A stretch of 64,000 nt of DNA from Paraburkholderia monticola. Its GTDB lineage: Bacteria; Pseudomonadota; Gammaproteobacteria; Burkholderiales; Burkholderiaceae. The notes below the pieces were generated by a model. The model searched no databases, was not told the origin of the DNA, and was given only the letters and a program-made list of their open reading frames with translations. How positions within the stretch are numbered: the first letter of the stretch is position 1; each line of letters begins with the position of its first letter. The stretch is taken from positions 62,001 to 126,000 of the forward strand of contig NZ_LRBG01000022.1 of NCBI RefSeq assembly GCF_001580545.1, given 5' to 3'. The position numbers were made by a program, and so were the translations under genes. Positions 45,368-54,199 of the stretch are shown here, in pieces.

Positions 45368-45401
45368 CCTGTCTGAATGGTTCAACAGATCGATTCTGTT
45401 G

Positions 45402-45736
45402 CGACCCGGCATATCCTATGATTATTTCGAGATAGGGTCGGACAGGACGACTTACAGCGAATGAACAGACGGCTTACAGCGGGAAAACGTCGGTGACCTC
45501 GGATTGACACAGAGGGCGTCGAGCAGCGCGAGACCGGTCGGCGAGTCCTGTTCATGATGAGCACTCCGGATTAATCGATGCAGGAAGTTCGCGCCAGGAA
45601 CCGCGTGGCGGTTCAAGCCGGTCAGACGATTGCCGTTAAAGCATGTGCAGCGAAGGCCGCCGTCCAGCGAAGCGATTCGCTGGATGGCGAGTGAATGGCG
45701 CGAGGCGACTCGAGCCGACTGACAGGAGAGGTGCGC
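45402..45736. other. intergenic region between thiC promoter and exported protein gene
   Basis: 335 bp upstream of the gene at 45737. GGAGAGG just before that start is its ribosome binding site. The stretch 45440-45640 shows no convincing ORF, repeat or hairpin, and no strong promoter was recognised. Confidence 0.5.
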
Positions 45737-46213
45737 ATGAAAGCGGAGAGAAGGCGGTGGCAAACATTCGGTCGCACCGTCGCGGTGGTGGCGCTGCTCG
45801 CCGCGCCGTTGGCGGTGTCGGCGGCATCGACGGCATCGACGGCATCGACGGCAACGGGCGGTGTGATCCGGTTCGTCGGGATGATCGTCGAGCCGCCGAT
45901 GCAGATCAGCGCGGATACGGGGCCCGCGGGCGTCGCCGTCGATAGCGCCAGCGTGGCGGGGCAGCGGTTTTCGCGCACGGTGACGTTCAGCGCATCGCCG
46001 AACGGGGTCAGCGGGGCGGACGTCGCGCTCGAAGTGAACGGCGGCACGCAGTCGCGCGATCTGGTTGCGGCGCGTTTCGTCGACAGCACCGGGCGCGTCG
46101 CGCCGGCCCACGATGGCCATTTCGCGGTGAATCGCACGGGCGGCGTGTTGTCGTTGAACGCGAAGCGCACCGATACGGACACGCGCGTGACGGTGGTGGT
46201 CAGTTACGACTGA
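45737..46213 (+). CDS. exported protein resembling a fimbrial subunit
   Basis: A 158-aa secreted protein: basic N-terminus, hydrophobic signal (TVAVVALLAAPLAVSA), then a Thr/Ser spacer. GGVIRFVGMIVEPPMQIS resembles the first strand of chaperone-usher fimbrial subunits, but the usual Cys pair is missing. The C-terminus RVTVVVSYD ends in a Tyr near the end, as in many pilins. No usher or chaperone gene is nearby. It may be an orphan or a degraded family member; the fimbrial assignment is tentative. CAGGAGAGG precedes the ATG. Confidence 0.6.
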   Translation: MKAERRRWQTFGRTVAVVALLAAPLAVSAASTASTASTATGGVIRFVGMIVEPPMQISADTGPAGVAVDSASVAGQRFSRTVTFSASPNGVSGADVALEVNGGTQSRDLVAARFVDSTGRVAPAHDGHFAVNRTGGVLSLNAKRTDTDTRVTVVVSYD

Positions 46214-46319
46214 GTGGGGGCCGGGCTGGCCCGCCCAACGCCCGAAAAAAAATTAAAAGAGGCCTGTCATAACCGGCCGCGCGGTTCGACAAACGTGCAG
46301 ATTACGATCGGAGCACGTC

Positions 46320-47186
46320 ATGTCGACCGCGCACAAACGCTCGATACTTCACGGTTTTACGTCTGTTGTTGCGCCCGCTGTCACGTTGGCGCTCGTTCTG
46401 CTGAACGGCTTTGGCATGACCGCGGCCAGGGCGGCCGAGCCTCTGTGCGCCACGCACAGCCCCGCGCATCGGATGGCGCTCGTCGAGCTGTACAGCAGCG
46501 AGGGCTGCGATAGCTGCCCGCCCGCCGACCGCTGGCTCGGTCAATGGAAGAGCGCCGGCGCCGCGCACGGCATCGTGCCGCTCGCGCTGCACGTCGACTA
46601 CTGGAACAGCCTCGGCTGGACCGACCGCTTTTCACAGCATCGCTTTACCGAACGTCAGCAGACGCTGACCCATCTCGCGGGCGCACACACGATCTATACG
46701 CCGGAAGTGTTCGTCGCTGGGCGCGAGCTGCGTGACTGGTCGCAACGCGACAGCTTCGAGCGCCGCGTCGACGAACTTGTCGCCGAACCCGCGCAGGCGA
46801 GCGTCGAGCTCGCGCTGCACCCGCATGCGCCCGGCGCGTTCGATGTCGATGCGCAGTTCAGCAGCACGGCCGCATCGACGGCGGGTCCGTTGAGCGCCTA
46901 TCTCGCGGTCTACGAGAACGCGCTGAGCTCGCAGGTCGGCGCCGGCGAAAACCGCGGCGCGACGCTGCATCACGAGCGCGTCGTGCGCGCATGGTACGGG
47001 CCCGTGCCGCTGGTCGCGGGTCATGCGCGGATTCGTCAGGATGTCGAAGTGCACGATGCGCCGGACGATGCGAAAGCCGCTCCCTTCGCGGACGCCGCGG
47101 CCGGGCGCTTCGGCGTGGTCGCGTTCGTCGAAAGCGACGCGAGCGGCGACGTGCTGCAAGCGACCGACCTTCCCGCGTGCCGTTGA
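46320..47186 (+). CDS. DUF1223 thioredoxin-like exported protein
   Basis: A 288-aa exported protein: signal with AVTLALVLLNGFGMTAARAA, then LVELYSSEGCDSCPPADRWL, a thioredoxin-like C-x-x-C motif, and TPEVFVAGRELRDW (cis-proline region). The family is DUF1223, of unknown function but thioredoxin fold. It is 48 nt upstream of the cytochrome b gene in an apparent four-gene run ending with the Met-rich peptide. A role in protein thiol or methionine redox repair in the periplasm is inferred from context. Confidence 0.85.
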   Translation: MSTAHKRSILHGFTSVVAPAVTLALVLLNGFGMTAARAAEPLCATHSPAHRMALVELYSSEGCDSCPPADRWLGQWKSAGAAHGIVPLALHVDYWNSLGWTDRFSQHRFTERQQTLTHLAGAHTIYTPEVFVAGRELRDWSQRDSFERRVDELVAEPAQASVELALHPHAPGAFDVDAQFSSTAASTAGPLSAYLAVYENALSSQVGAGENRGATLHHERVVRAWYGPVPLVAGHARIRQDVEVHDAPDDAKAAPFADAAAGRFGVVAFVESDASGDVLQATDLPACR

Positions 47187-47234
47187 TCGACCCCGCACAC
47201 GCCCCATTCCTTACCGCTGCCTAAGGAGAGCCCC

Positions 47235-47879
47235 ATGGCCACGCCCCACGTCTTGCGCCCCAGCGAACCGGCCGCGCCAGCAGCGCCGAAGCGCGGTGTC
47301 ATCCACCCGCTGTGGCTGCGCATCACCCATTGGCTGAACGCGCTCGCGGCGATCGTGATGATGCTGTCGGGCTGGCGCATTTACGACGCGTCGCCGATCT
47401 TCCCGGCGTTCAGCTTTCCGACTGCGATCACGCTCGGCGGCTGGCTCGGTGGCGCGTTGCAATGGCACTTCGCGGCGATGTGGCTGCTGGTGTTCAACGG
47501 CCTCGTGTATCTCGCGTTGAATCTCGCGAGCGGGCGCTTCGTGCGCAAGTTCCTGCCATTGACGCCACGCGCCGTGCTGCGCGATTTCTTCGCCGCCTTG
47601 CGCGGCAAGCTCGCACACGACGATCTGCGCGTCTACAACGCCGTGCAAAGGTTCGCTTACCTGTTCGCGATCGCCGATCTGATCGTGCTCGTGCTGTCGG
47701 GGCTCGCGATCTGGAAGTCGGTGCAGTTTCCGCTGCTGCGCGAACTGATGGGCGGCTACGACAACGCCCGCATCGTGCACTTCAGCGCGATGTCGCTGCT
47801 GGCCGCGTTTCTCGCCGTGCATCTGGCGATGGTCGCGCTGGTGCCGCGCTCGCTGCTGGCCATGCTGCGCGGACGTTGA
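47235..47879 (+). CDS. cytochrome b561-type membrane protein
   Basis: A 214-aa inner-membrane protein with four to five hydrophobic helices and four candidate haem-ligand histidines: His32 (RITHWLN), His78 (QWHFAAMW), His182 (VHFSAM) and His196 (AVHLAM). This is the b-type cytochrome domain found with Ni-Fe hydrogenases and molybdopterin oxidoreductases. It is placed between DUF1223 and the molybdopterin enzyme, so it probably passes electrons from the quinone pool to that enzyme. AAGGAGA precedes the ATG. Confidence 0.85.
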   Translation: MATPHVLRPSEPAAPAAPKRGVIHPLWLRITHWLNALAAIVMMLSGWRIYDASPIFPAFSFPTAITLGGWLGGALQWHFAAMWLLVFNGLVYLALNLASGRFVRKFLPLTPRAVLRDFFAALRGKLAHDDLRVYNAVQRFAYLFAIADLIVLVLSGLAIWKSVQFPLLRELMGGYDNARIVHFSAMSLLAAFLAVHLAMVALVPRSLLAMLRGR

Positions 47880-47954
47880 CGCGCGGCTCTCCATGCTGAT
47901 GCCCATGCTCACGCGCGACCAAGCGCAACGCGAATTGACGACGGATACCGAATC

Positions 47955-48758
47955 ATGAACAAGCCGATTGAAAAGCCAGTGGACCCATCCACGCAGCGTG
48001 ACAACCCCACGCTCGACCGCGCGTCGATCCTGCTCGATGCGAAGCGCGAACTGGCGATGCCGTCGCGGCGTCTGTTCGGCAAGCAACTGTTGACGCTCGG
48101 CGGTCTGTCGATGCTGACCGGCTGCTCGCTGACCGACGACGCTTCCGTGAATCGTTTCCTGATGGCGGTGTCGCGGCTGAACGATCGCGCGCAGGCGGCG
48201 CTGTTCGATCCGAAACAGCTCGCGCCGACCTACACCGAGGCGCAGATTACGCGGCCGTTTCCATTCAACGCGTACTACGGCATCGAGGATGTGCCGCACG
48301 TCGACGGCTCCGGCTATCAGCTGAAGCTGAGCGGCCTCGTGACCGGCCAGCGCGTGTGGACGCTACCTGAGCTGTATGCGCTGCCACACGCCGAGCAGAT
48401 CACGCGACATATCTGCGTCGAGGGCTGGAGTGCGATCGGCCGTTGGGGCGGCACGCCGTTCGGTGATTTCCTGCGACGTGTCGGCGCCGATACGACCGCG
48501 AAGTACGTCGGCTTCAAATGCGCGGACGACTACTACGAAAGCATCGACATGCCGACCGCTCTGCACCCCCAAACGCTGCTGACGTTTTCCTACGACGGCG
48601 AGCGCCTGCCCGCGAAATACGGCTACCCGATGAAGCTGCGCATGCCGACCAAGCTCGGCTACAAGAATCCGAAGCACATCGTCGAGATATTCGTCACCAA
48701 CACGTTCCCCGGCGGCTATTGGGTCGACCAGGGCTACAACTGGTTCGGAGGCTCCTGA
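47955..48758 (+). CDS. molybdopterin-dependent oxidoreductase (MsrP/sulfite-oxidase fold)
   Basis: A 267-aa enzyme of the oxidoreductase molybdopterin-binding family. The Mo ligand is expected to be Cys154 in HICVEGWSAIGRWGG. The N-terminus carries a twin-arginine-like segment SRRLFGKQLLTLGG followed by SMLTGC, so it is exported via Tat and may be lipid-anchored. FKCADDYYESIDMPTALHPQ and NPKHIVEIFVTNTFPGGYW are family segments. Relatives such as MsrP reduce methionine sulfoxide in periplasmic proteins; here the Met-rich peptide gene follows 93 nt downstream, which supports that role. Confidence 0.88.
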   Translation: MNKPIEKPVDPSTQRDNPTLDRASILLDAKRELAMPSRRLFGKQLLTLGGLSMLTGCSLTDDASVNRFLMAVSRLNDRAQAALFDPKQLAPTYTEAQITRPFPFNAYYGIEDVPHVDGSGYQLKLSGLVTGQRVWTLPELYALPHAEQITRHICVEGWSAIGRWGGTPFGDFLRRVGADTTAKYVGFKCADDYYESIDMPTALHPQTLLTFSYDGERLPAKYGYPMKLRMPTKLGYKNPKHIVEIFVTNTFPGGYWVDQGYNWFGGS

Positions 48759-48851
48759 CGCATGCGGGCACGCGCTCGCTTGCGGCAGCGGCTTCGGAAG
48801 CACGCCGGCTCGCGCCGGTATCGATTCATCCACCACCAACGGAGTCATCCC

Positions 48852-49094
48852 ATGAAGAAGATTGCAATCACCACGATCGCGTTGCTGATGCTGGCGAGCG
48901 GCGGTACGGCGTTCGCGCAGGCGAGCGGCGCGATGTCCAACGACGCGATGTCGAAGGACGCAATGTCGAAAGATTCGATGTCCAAAGACAGCATGTCGAA
49001 GGACAGCATGAAAAAGGACACGATGAAACACGACTCGATGAAAAAGGGCGGCGACGCAATGAAGCACGAGGCGTCGGGCACGATGGGCAACTGA
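48852..49094 (+). CDS. Met-rich pentapeptide MXKDX repeat protein (MrpX-like)
   Basis: An 80-aa exported peptide. Signal KKIAITTIALLMLASGGTAF, cleaved before QASG, then pentapeptides of the type MSKDA/MSKDS and MKKDT. There are ten methionines in about 58 mature residues, with Lys/Asp/Ser filling the rest. Such a peptide can act as a sacrificial methionine pool that absorbs hypochlorite and is repaired by a methionine sulfoxide reductase, as I recall for MrpX/YedY1 of Azospira suillum. CGGAGTC precedes the ATG. Last gene before a terminator. Confidence 0.85.
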   Translation: MKKIAITTIALLMLASGGTAFAQASGAMSNDAMSKDAMSKDSMSKDSMSKDSMKKDTMKHDSMKKGGDAMKHEASGTMGN

Positions 49095-49160
49095 GTCGCT
49101 CGCAACGGTCATTAGCGATCCTGCCGATGCGCGGCCGCGCATCGCGGGCATTCGCAATGG

Positions 49161-49188
49161 AAAAGCCGGGGATCCGTCCCCGGCTTTT
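49161..49188 (+). terminator. terminator after the MXKDX gene
   Basis: An 11-bp stem AAAAGCCGGGG/CCCCGGCTTTT with a 6-nt loop, 66 nt after the stop codon. Confidence 0.9.
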
Positions 49189-49530
49189 CTGTTGCAGGAA
49201 CACCAACAAGTTACGATTCTGTCGCGCGACGCGCTCGGCGCTTACTGCATAATGCGGGGCGCGCCGGGGCTTTCGCCCGCTTCGCCGCCGCGCTCCCCAG
49301 CCGCGTTGCGTCGTGTCATTTTGACCGATGCCGCCGCCACAGCCGTTTCTGGCGCTTTTAGCGCCGCCCATCGTCTTACCGTTCCACCGACATGTCCGCC
49401 AGCCTCGCCCCTCAGACCGCATCGCCGATGCGGTATCCGCCAACCCGCCCGACAGGCATCGACGCAGGCGCGGCGCCTCGCGGGCATCGAGCGCATCGCG
49501 CGGGTCGAGTGGCGACGGCGGGCTGAACGC
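49189..49530. other. intergenic region upstream of EamA gene
   Basis: 342 bp with an open but non-family reading frame leading into the EamA gene. It should hold that gene's promoter, but no good pair of boxes was found. No repeat or RNA gene seen. Confidence 0.45.
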
Positions 49531-50460
49531 ATGTCGCTGCAACGCTCTGTTTTTTCTCCGCGTGGCTGGCCGCTGCGTTTGCCGCGATCACGCAACGGGC
49601 AGATCGCGCTCGCGCTGGCCGTCGTTTATCTGGTGTGGGGCTCGACCTATCTCGGCGTGCACGTCGCGCTCGGCTCGTTTCCGCCGCTGCTGATGTCGGG
49701 CCTGCGCAACCTGTTCGCCGGCATCGGGCTGTTCGTGTTCGCCGCGCGCCGCAAGCCGATCTGGCCGAGCTTCGCCGAAATTCGCAATGCGGGCCTCGTC
49801 GGCACGATGCTGGTGGGTCTGTCGAGCGGCATGCTCGCGTACGGCATGCGCACGGTCGGCACCGGCACCGCGGCCGTGATGGTCGCCACGGTGCCGCTGT
49901 TCGCGACCGTGATCGCGGTCGTCGCCGGACGCAAGATCGGCCGCGGCGAATGGTTCGCGGTCGGGCTCGGGCTCGTCGGCATCGTGATTCTGAGTCACGG
50001 CGACAGCACGCCGGGCTCGACGGCCGGCAGTCTCGCGATTTTGTGCGGCGCGTTGTTCTGGGCCGGCGGCGCGCATCTGGCTGGACGGCTGAAGCTGCCG
50101 TCGGACCTGTTTCTGTCGACCGCGCTGCAGATCGGCCTCGGCGGCGCGATGTCGACGCTGGTCGCGTGGGTGTCGGGCGAGCGGATGCTCGAGCTGCACT
50201 TTCTGCCGCTCGTCGCGTTTCTGTATCTGATGCTGATCGGCACGATGGCCGCGTATGTCGCCTATGGTTTTCTGATCCGCCACACGAGCCCGATCATCGC
50301 GAGCAGCTGCATGTACGTGAATCCGGTCGTCGCGGTCGCGCTGGGGGCGCTGCTGCTCGGCGAGCCGGTCACGCGCTCGACGGTGATCGCGACGGTCGTG
50401 ATTCTGATCAGCGTCGGTTTGTCGTTCTGGTTCGACTACCGGAAGAAGGGCGGCGCCTGA
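49531..50460 (+). CDS. EamA/DMT-family transporter (YedA/RhaT-like)
   Basis: A 309-aa inner-membrane protein with about ten helices. LALAVVYLVWGSTYLGVHVA is the first EamA repeat signature and SSCMYVNPVVAVALGALLLGEPV the second. This form resembles YedA-type metabolite exporters. ATG 49531 was chosen as the first start giving the normal N-terminus; the open frame extends 113 codons upstream with no homology, and no good ribosome binding site is seen. Substrate unknown. Confidence 0.86.
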   Translation: MSLQRSVFSPRGWPLRLPRSRNGQIALALAVVYLVWGSTYLGVHVALGSFPPLLMSGLRNLFAGIGLFVFAARRKPIWPSFAEIRNAGLVGTMLVGLSSGMLAYGMRTVGTGTAAVMVATVPLFATVIAVVAGRKIGRGEWFAVGLGLVGIVILSHGDSTPGSTAGSLAILCGALFWAGGAHLAGRLKLPSDLFLSTALQIGLGGAMSTLVAWVSGERMLELHFLPLVAFLYLMLIGTMAAYVAYGFLIRHTSPIIASSCMYVNPVVAVALGALLLGEPVTRSTVIATVVILISVGLSFWFDYRKKGGA

Positions 50461-50497
50461 GCTCGGCGCGGCTCCCATCGAACCGCGCCGCCAACTT

Positions 50498-52537
50498 TCA
50501 AAGTCCCGCCGCCAGCTCCGCGCCTTCGCGGATCGCACGCTTCGCGTCGAGTTCGGTCGCGAGCTTCGCGCCGCCGATCACATGAAAACGCGGACCGCCG
50601 CTGCTGCTGCCGTCGAGCGTCGACGGCAGCAGCTCGCGCAACGACTCCTGCCCCGCACACACGACGATCGTATCGACGTCGAGCCATTGATCGGCACCGT
50701 CACGCGCGATTCTCAGACCACGCGCGCTGATCTCCCGATACTCGACGCCGCTCCACATCTGCACGCCGTTTCTCGCGAGCGTCGCGCGATGCACCCAGCC
50801 CGACGTTTTGCCGAGCCCCGCGCCGAGCTTGCCGGCCTTGCGCTGCAACAGCCAGATCTGCCGCACGGGTTGCGCGGGCGCCGGCGGTTTCAGGCCGCCA
50901 CGCTCGCGCACCGCGAGGTCGACGCCCCATTCGTCGAGCCATGTATCGCGCGGCACCGGCAGCGGCTCGCCCGCGCGATGCAGCAGAAACTCGCTGACGT
51001 CGAAGCCGATGCCGCCCGCGCCGATCACCGCGACGCGCGCGCCGACCGGCGCACCACGCAGCACGTCCACGTACGACAGCACGTTGGGCCCGTCGATGCC
51101 GGCGATGGCCGGGCGCCGCGGCACGATGCCGGTCGCGACGATGACGTCGTCATAGGCGCCCGCGGCGAGCAGCGCGGCATCGACGCGCGTGCCGAGCCGC
51201 ACCTCGACGCGATGGCGCTGCAGCTGGCTATGGAAATAACGGATCGTCTCGCTGAACTCTTCCTTGCCCGGCACCCGCATCGCCAGATTGAACTGGCCGC
51301 CGAGCGTGTCGCTCGCCTCGAACAGCGTCACGCGATGCCCACGCGAGGCCGCCACCGTCGCGGCCGACAACCCCGCCGGCCCCGCGCCGACCACCGCGAT
51401 CGAACGCACGGCGCCCGGACTCGCGAGCGGCCGGTAGACGAGTTCGGTTTCGCGTCCCGCGCGCGGATTGACGAGACAACTCGCGCGCTGATTCCTGAAC
51501 GTGTGATCGAGGCAGGCCTGATTGCAGGCGATGCAGGTGTTGATTTCGTGCGCGCGGTCCTCGGCGGTCTTCAGCACGAACTCGGGATCGGCGAGGAGCG
51601 GCCGCGCCATCGACACCAGATCGGCCGCGCCGTCGGCGATCAACGCTTCGGCCAGCTCGGGCGTGTTGATGCGGTTCGACGCGATCACCGGCACGCTGAC
51701 CGCAGCTTTCAGGCGCGCGCTCAACGAGGCGAACGCCGCGCGCGGCACCGAGGTCACGATGGTCGGCACACGCGCCTCGTGCCAGCCGATGCCGGTATTG
51801 AAGATCGTCACACCGGCCGCTTCGAGCGTCTGCGCGACCTGCACGGTTTCTTCCCACGTATTGCCGCCTTCGACCAGATCGATCAGCGACAGCCGGTACA
51901 CGACGATGAAGCGCTCGCCGCACTCGGCACGCACGCGTTCGACGATCTCGCGGGCGAGCCGCAGGCGATTCTCGATGCTGCCGCCGTATTGATCCGTGCG
52001 ATGGTTCGTGCGCGGGCACAGGAACTGGTTCAGCAGATAGCCTTCGCTGCCCATGATCTCGACGCCGTCGTAGCCCGCGCGTTGCGCGAGCCGCGCGCAG
52101 CGCGCGTAGTCGCGCACGGTGCCGGCGATACCGGCGAGCGTCAGCGCGCGCGGCTTGAACTTCGAGATCGGCGACTTCAACGCCGACGCAGACACGACGA
52201 ACGGCTGATAGCCATAACGGCCCGCATGCAGGATCTGCAGCGCGATCTTGCTGCCCTCCGCATGCACGGCGTCGGTTACGAGCCGGTGATTGCGCAGATC
52301 GAATACCGAGTTCAGTGTGCCGCCGAACGGCAGCAGCCAGCCCTGGCGATTCGGCGAAATGCCGCCTGTGATGATCAGGCCGACGCCGCCTTTCGCGCGT
52401 TCGCGGAAATACGCGGCCAGTTGCGGGTAATGCCAGAAGCGGTCTTCCATGCCCGTATGCATCGAACCCATCACGACGCGATTGCGCAGACGTGTGAAGC
52501 CCAGGTCGAGCTCGGCGAGTAAGTGTTGGTAAGACAT
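50498..52537 (-). CDS. fadH: NADPH-dependent 2,4-dienoyl-CoA reductase
   Basis: A 679-aa enzyme that reduces 2,4-dienoyl-CoA during degradation of unsaturated fatty acids. An FMN TIM barrel of the old-yellow-enzyme type (LRNRVVMGSMHTGMED, GYLLNQFLCPRTNHRTDQYG) is followed by a [4Fe-4S] motif CIACNQACLDHTFRNQRASC and an FAD/NADPH domain (VVGAGPAGLSAATVAASRG, VIGAGGIGFDVSEFLL). The length matches FadH. ATG 52537 was chosen for the family start; it has no strong ribosome binding site. Standing alone, not next to other fad genes. Confidence 0.93.
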   Translation of the reverse strand: MSYQHLLAELDLGFTRLRNRVVMGSMHTGMEDRFWHYPQLAAYFRERAKGGVGLIITGGISPNRQGWLLPFGGTLNSVFDLRNHRLVTDAVHAEGSKIALQILHAGRYGYQPFVVSASALKSPISKFKPRALTLAGIAGTVRDYARCARLAQRAGYDGVEIMGSEGYLLNQFLCPRTNHRTDQYGGSIENRLRLAREIVERVRAECGERFIVVYRLSLIDLVEGGNTWEETVQVAQTLEAAGVTIFNTGIGWHEARVPTIVTSVPRAAFASLSARLKAAVSVPVIASNRINTPELAEALIADGAADLVSMARPLLADPEFVLKTAEDRAHEINTCIACNQACLDHTFRNQRASCLVNPRAGRETELVYRPLASPGAVRSIAVVGAGPAGLSAATVAASRGHRVTLFEASDTLGGQFNLAMRVPGKEEFSETIRYFHSQLQRHRVEVRLGTRVDAALLAAGAYDDVIVATGIVPRRPAIAGIDGPNVLSYVDVLRGAPVGARVAVIGAGGIGFDVSEFLLHRAGEPLPVPRDTWLDEWGVDLAVRERGGLKPPAPAQPVRQIWLLQRKAGKLGAGLGKTSGWVHRATLARNGVQMWSGVEYREISARGLRIARDGADQWLDVDTIVVCAGQESLRELLPSTLDGSSSGGPRFHVIGGAKLATELDAKRAIREGAELAAGL

Positions 52538-52843
52538 GCAGGAGACGTGTAAGTGTGGAGGCCGCACGAACGATACACCGGGCGTCGGGCCCGGCCGCCG
52601 AGGAAAAATTCTAAATCGCCGCAAGCCGTTGATCCGCCACATCTTGCCTAGCGAACTCCCGCCAATTTCCGGCCCGCGGCACAGCGGTTGCTAATTGGGG
52701 AGCGTCCCTCGACGCGGACGCGCCAACCGACAACAGCGCGCCGCGCGGTATGGGTGGGAGGAGGGCGGCCGCAAGATTTCCCGCGGTCGCCCGCATATCA
52801 ACGGGCGATGGCTATCGAGCCAGACATCGAGAAGGTGAACACA
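52538..52843. other. divergent intergenic region
   Basis: 306 bp between fadH (leftward) and the DUF4397 gene (rightward). It should hold both promoters; no strong sigma-70 pair was identified. An in-frame ATG at 52808 could be a start for the downstream gene. No gene, repeat or RNA seen. Confidence 0.45.
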
Positions 52844-53641
52844 ATGAAAATGATGCGAACCATGGTGACGGTCGTGGCGGCCGCGGCGGTCCTGAGCGCG
52901 TGCGGCGGCAGTGGCGGCAGCGATGCAGGCAAGGAACTCGGGCTGACGAATCCCGAGATCCACTTCATTCACGCGATTCCGGGCGGCCCCGCGGTCGACT
53001 TCCTCGTCAACGGCAACGCGCCTTCAGGGCAGACCAACATCGCCTATAAAGGCGTAACCAACTTCACCAATATCGGCACGGGCTCGACGACCGTCGCATA
53101 TGCCGCGACCGGCACGAAGACCGCGCTCGCAAGCGGCAATTTCCCCGACGTCGCGAACGGCCACCAGTACACGGTGCTGGCGTTGCCGGGCGTGTCCGGC
53201 GCGGACATCGGCCTGATCGACGATCCGTTCGACAAGGGTCTGCTGACCAATGATGCGCGCGTACGCGGCTTCAATGCGTCGGCGAACGCGACCGACCTCG
53301 ACCTGTACCTGGTCCAGGCCACCTCTACCAGCATCACGAACGTGTCGCCGACGATCGCCGGCGTGTCGTTCAAGAACGCAGTGCCGGCGAGCGGCCAGGA
53401 TTCGATTTACGTCTCGGGCGGCCAGTACGTGCTGATCGCGACCGTGGCCGGCAGCAAGACGCCGATCTTCCAGTCCAACTCGTTCTCGCTTGCGAACAAC
53501 GCCGACTGGCTGATCACGTCGGTGCCGATCGCGGGCGCGCTGAGCCAACTGATACCGGGGCAGATTCATCTGCTGATCGCGCAGAACGGCAACACGAGCA
53601 CGCCGAGCGTGGAGCTGTCGAATACTTTGACCGGGCAATGA
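52844..53641 (+). CDS. DUF4397 domain lipoprotein
   Basis: A 265-aa exported lipoprotein. Signal VTVVAAAAVLSACGGSGG has Cys in a lipobox. The mature part contains IHFIHAIPGGPAVDFLVNG and two Ig-like repeats (NIGTGSTTVAYAATG, NGHQYTVLALPG; later LDLYLVQATSTS, GQYVLIATVAGSK), typical of DUF4397. GAAGGTGAAC precedes ATG 52844. A surface or periplasmic location is likely. Function unknown. Confidence 0.8.
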   Translation: MKMMRTMVTVVAAAAVLSACGGSGGSDAGKELGLTNPEIHFIHAIPGGPAVDFLVNGNAPSGQTNIAYKGVTNFTNIGTGSTTVAYAATGTKTALASGNFPDVANGHQYTVLALPGVSGADIGLIDDPFDKGLLTNDARVRGFNASANATDLDLYLVQATSTSITNVSPTIAGVSFKNAVPASGQDSIYVSGGQYVLIATVAGSKTPIFQSNSFSLANNADWLITSVPIAGALSQLIPGQIHLLIAQNGNTSTPSVELSNTLTGQ

Positions 53642-53783
53642 CGAGGGCCGCCGATCGCCGGATGAGCCGCGCGCGCTAGCGAGAAAATAACGGACTCCGG
53701 ACGATTGGATATTGGGGGGACGGCACGGCGATCCACGCGAGTGGGTCGCCGTTCTGTTTATCGGGTACCGGCAATGCCTCACG

Positions 53784-53816
53784 AAAAAAACCCGCCGCGG
53801 CATCCCGCGACGGGTT
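53784..53816 (-). terminator. terminator of the entericidin gene
   Basis: An imperfect stem AACCCGCCGCGG/CCGCGACGGGTT; seven T follow on the minus strand. It lies about 30 nt after the entericidin stop. Confidence 0.75.
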
Positions 53817-53843
53817 CTCTATATCCTGCTGTAGTGCGTCGGC

Positions 53844-53981
53844 TTATTTAGCCTTGTCCGCCTCGTTCGTGATGGCATGGCCGCCCTTCGAAATGTCTTC
53901 GCCAGCCCCCGCCATCGTGTTGCAACCGGTGACAAGCATGGCGGTTCCCGCAAGCACCAGCAAAGCGATCAGTCGAGTCAT
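53844..53981 (-). CDS. entericidin A/B family lipoprotein
   Basis: A 45-aa lipoprotein that a long-ORF search misses. It reads MTRLIALLVLAGTAMLVTGC at the N-terminus, with Cys 20 as lipid site, then NTMAGAGEDISKGGHAITNE, the entericidin signature. AAGGAGA lies 8 nt before the ATG, which decides the start. In enteric bacteria EcnA/EcnB form an antidote-toxin pair induced in stationary phase; only one member is seen here, as is common in Burkholderia. It is closed by its own terminator. Confidence 0.9.
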   Translation of the reverse strand: MTRLIALLVLAGTAMLVTGCNTMAGAGEDISKGGHAITNEADKAK

Positions 53982-54199
53982 GAAAGTTCTCCTTGTCGAG
54001 AATGCATCGGTTGATATCGTCCGACCGGGGCCATGCCAGTCGATCAGGTGTCGATCCGGTCTCGAACCGGCCTGATTGCATGGTAAAAAAAGGGCGGGGG
54101 CGGCGCTGTCGGCGGCGCCGCGATTTTGCTGTAGGCGGGCTCCGGTGTTTGCGTCGGCGCACTCCTACAGCGATGCCGCGGCGCCGCGGCGAGGCCATG
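53982..54199. other. spacer between entericidin and histidine kinase
   Basis: 218 bp. It holds the entericidin promoter on the minus strand and the 3' end region of the kinase transcript. A poly-A/T run near 54083 and the GC-rich inverted-repeat patch at 54100-54122 may act as the kinase terminator, but no clean hairpin was found. Confidence 0.4.

Noticed and set aside
49192..49530. 113-residue N-terminal extension of the EamA transporter
   Set aside because: Arg/Pro/Ala-rich shadow-like sequence, begins within the terminator region of the previous gene.
53848..54198. 116-aa minus-strand frame over the entericidin gene
   Set aside because: Different frame from the recognisable 45-aa entericidin, which has its own lipobox and ribosome binding site.
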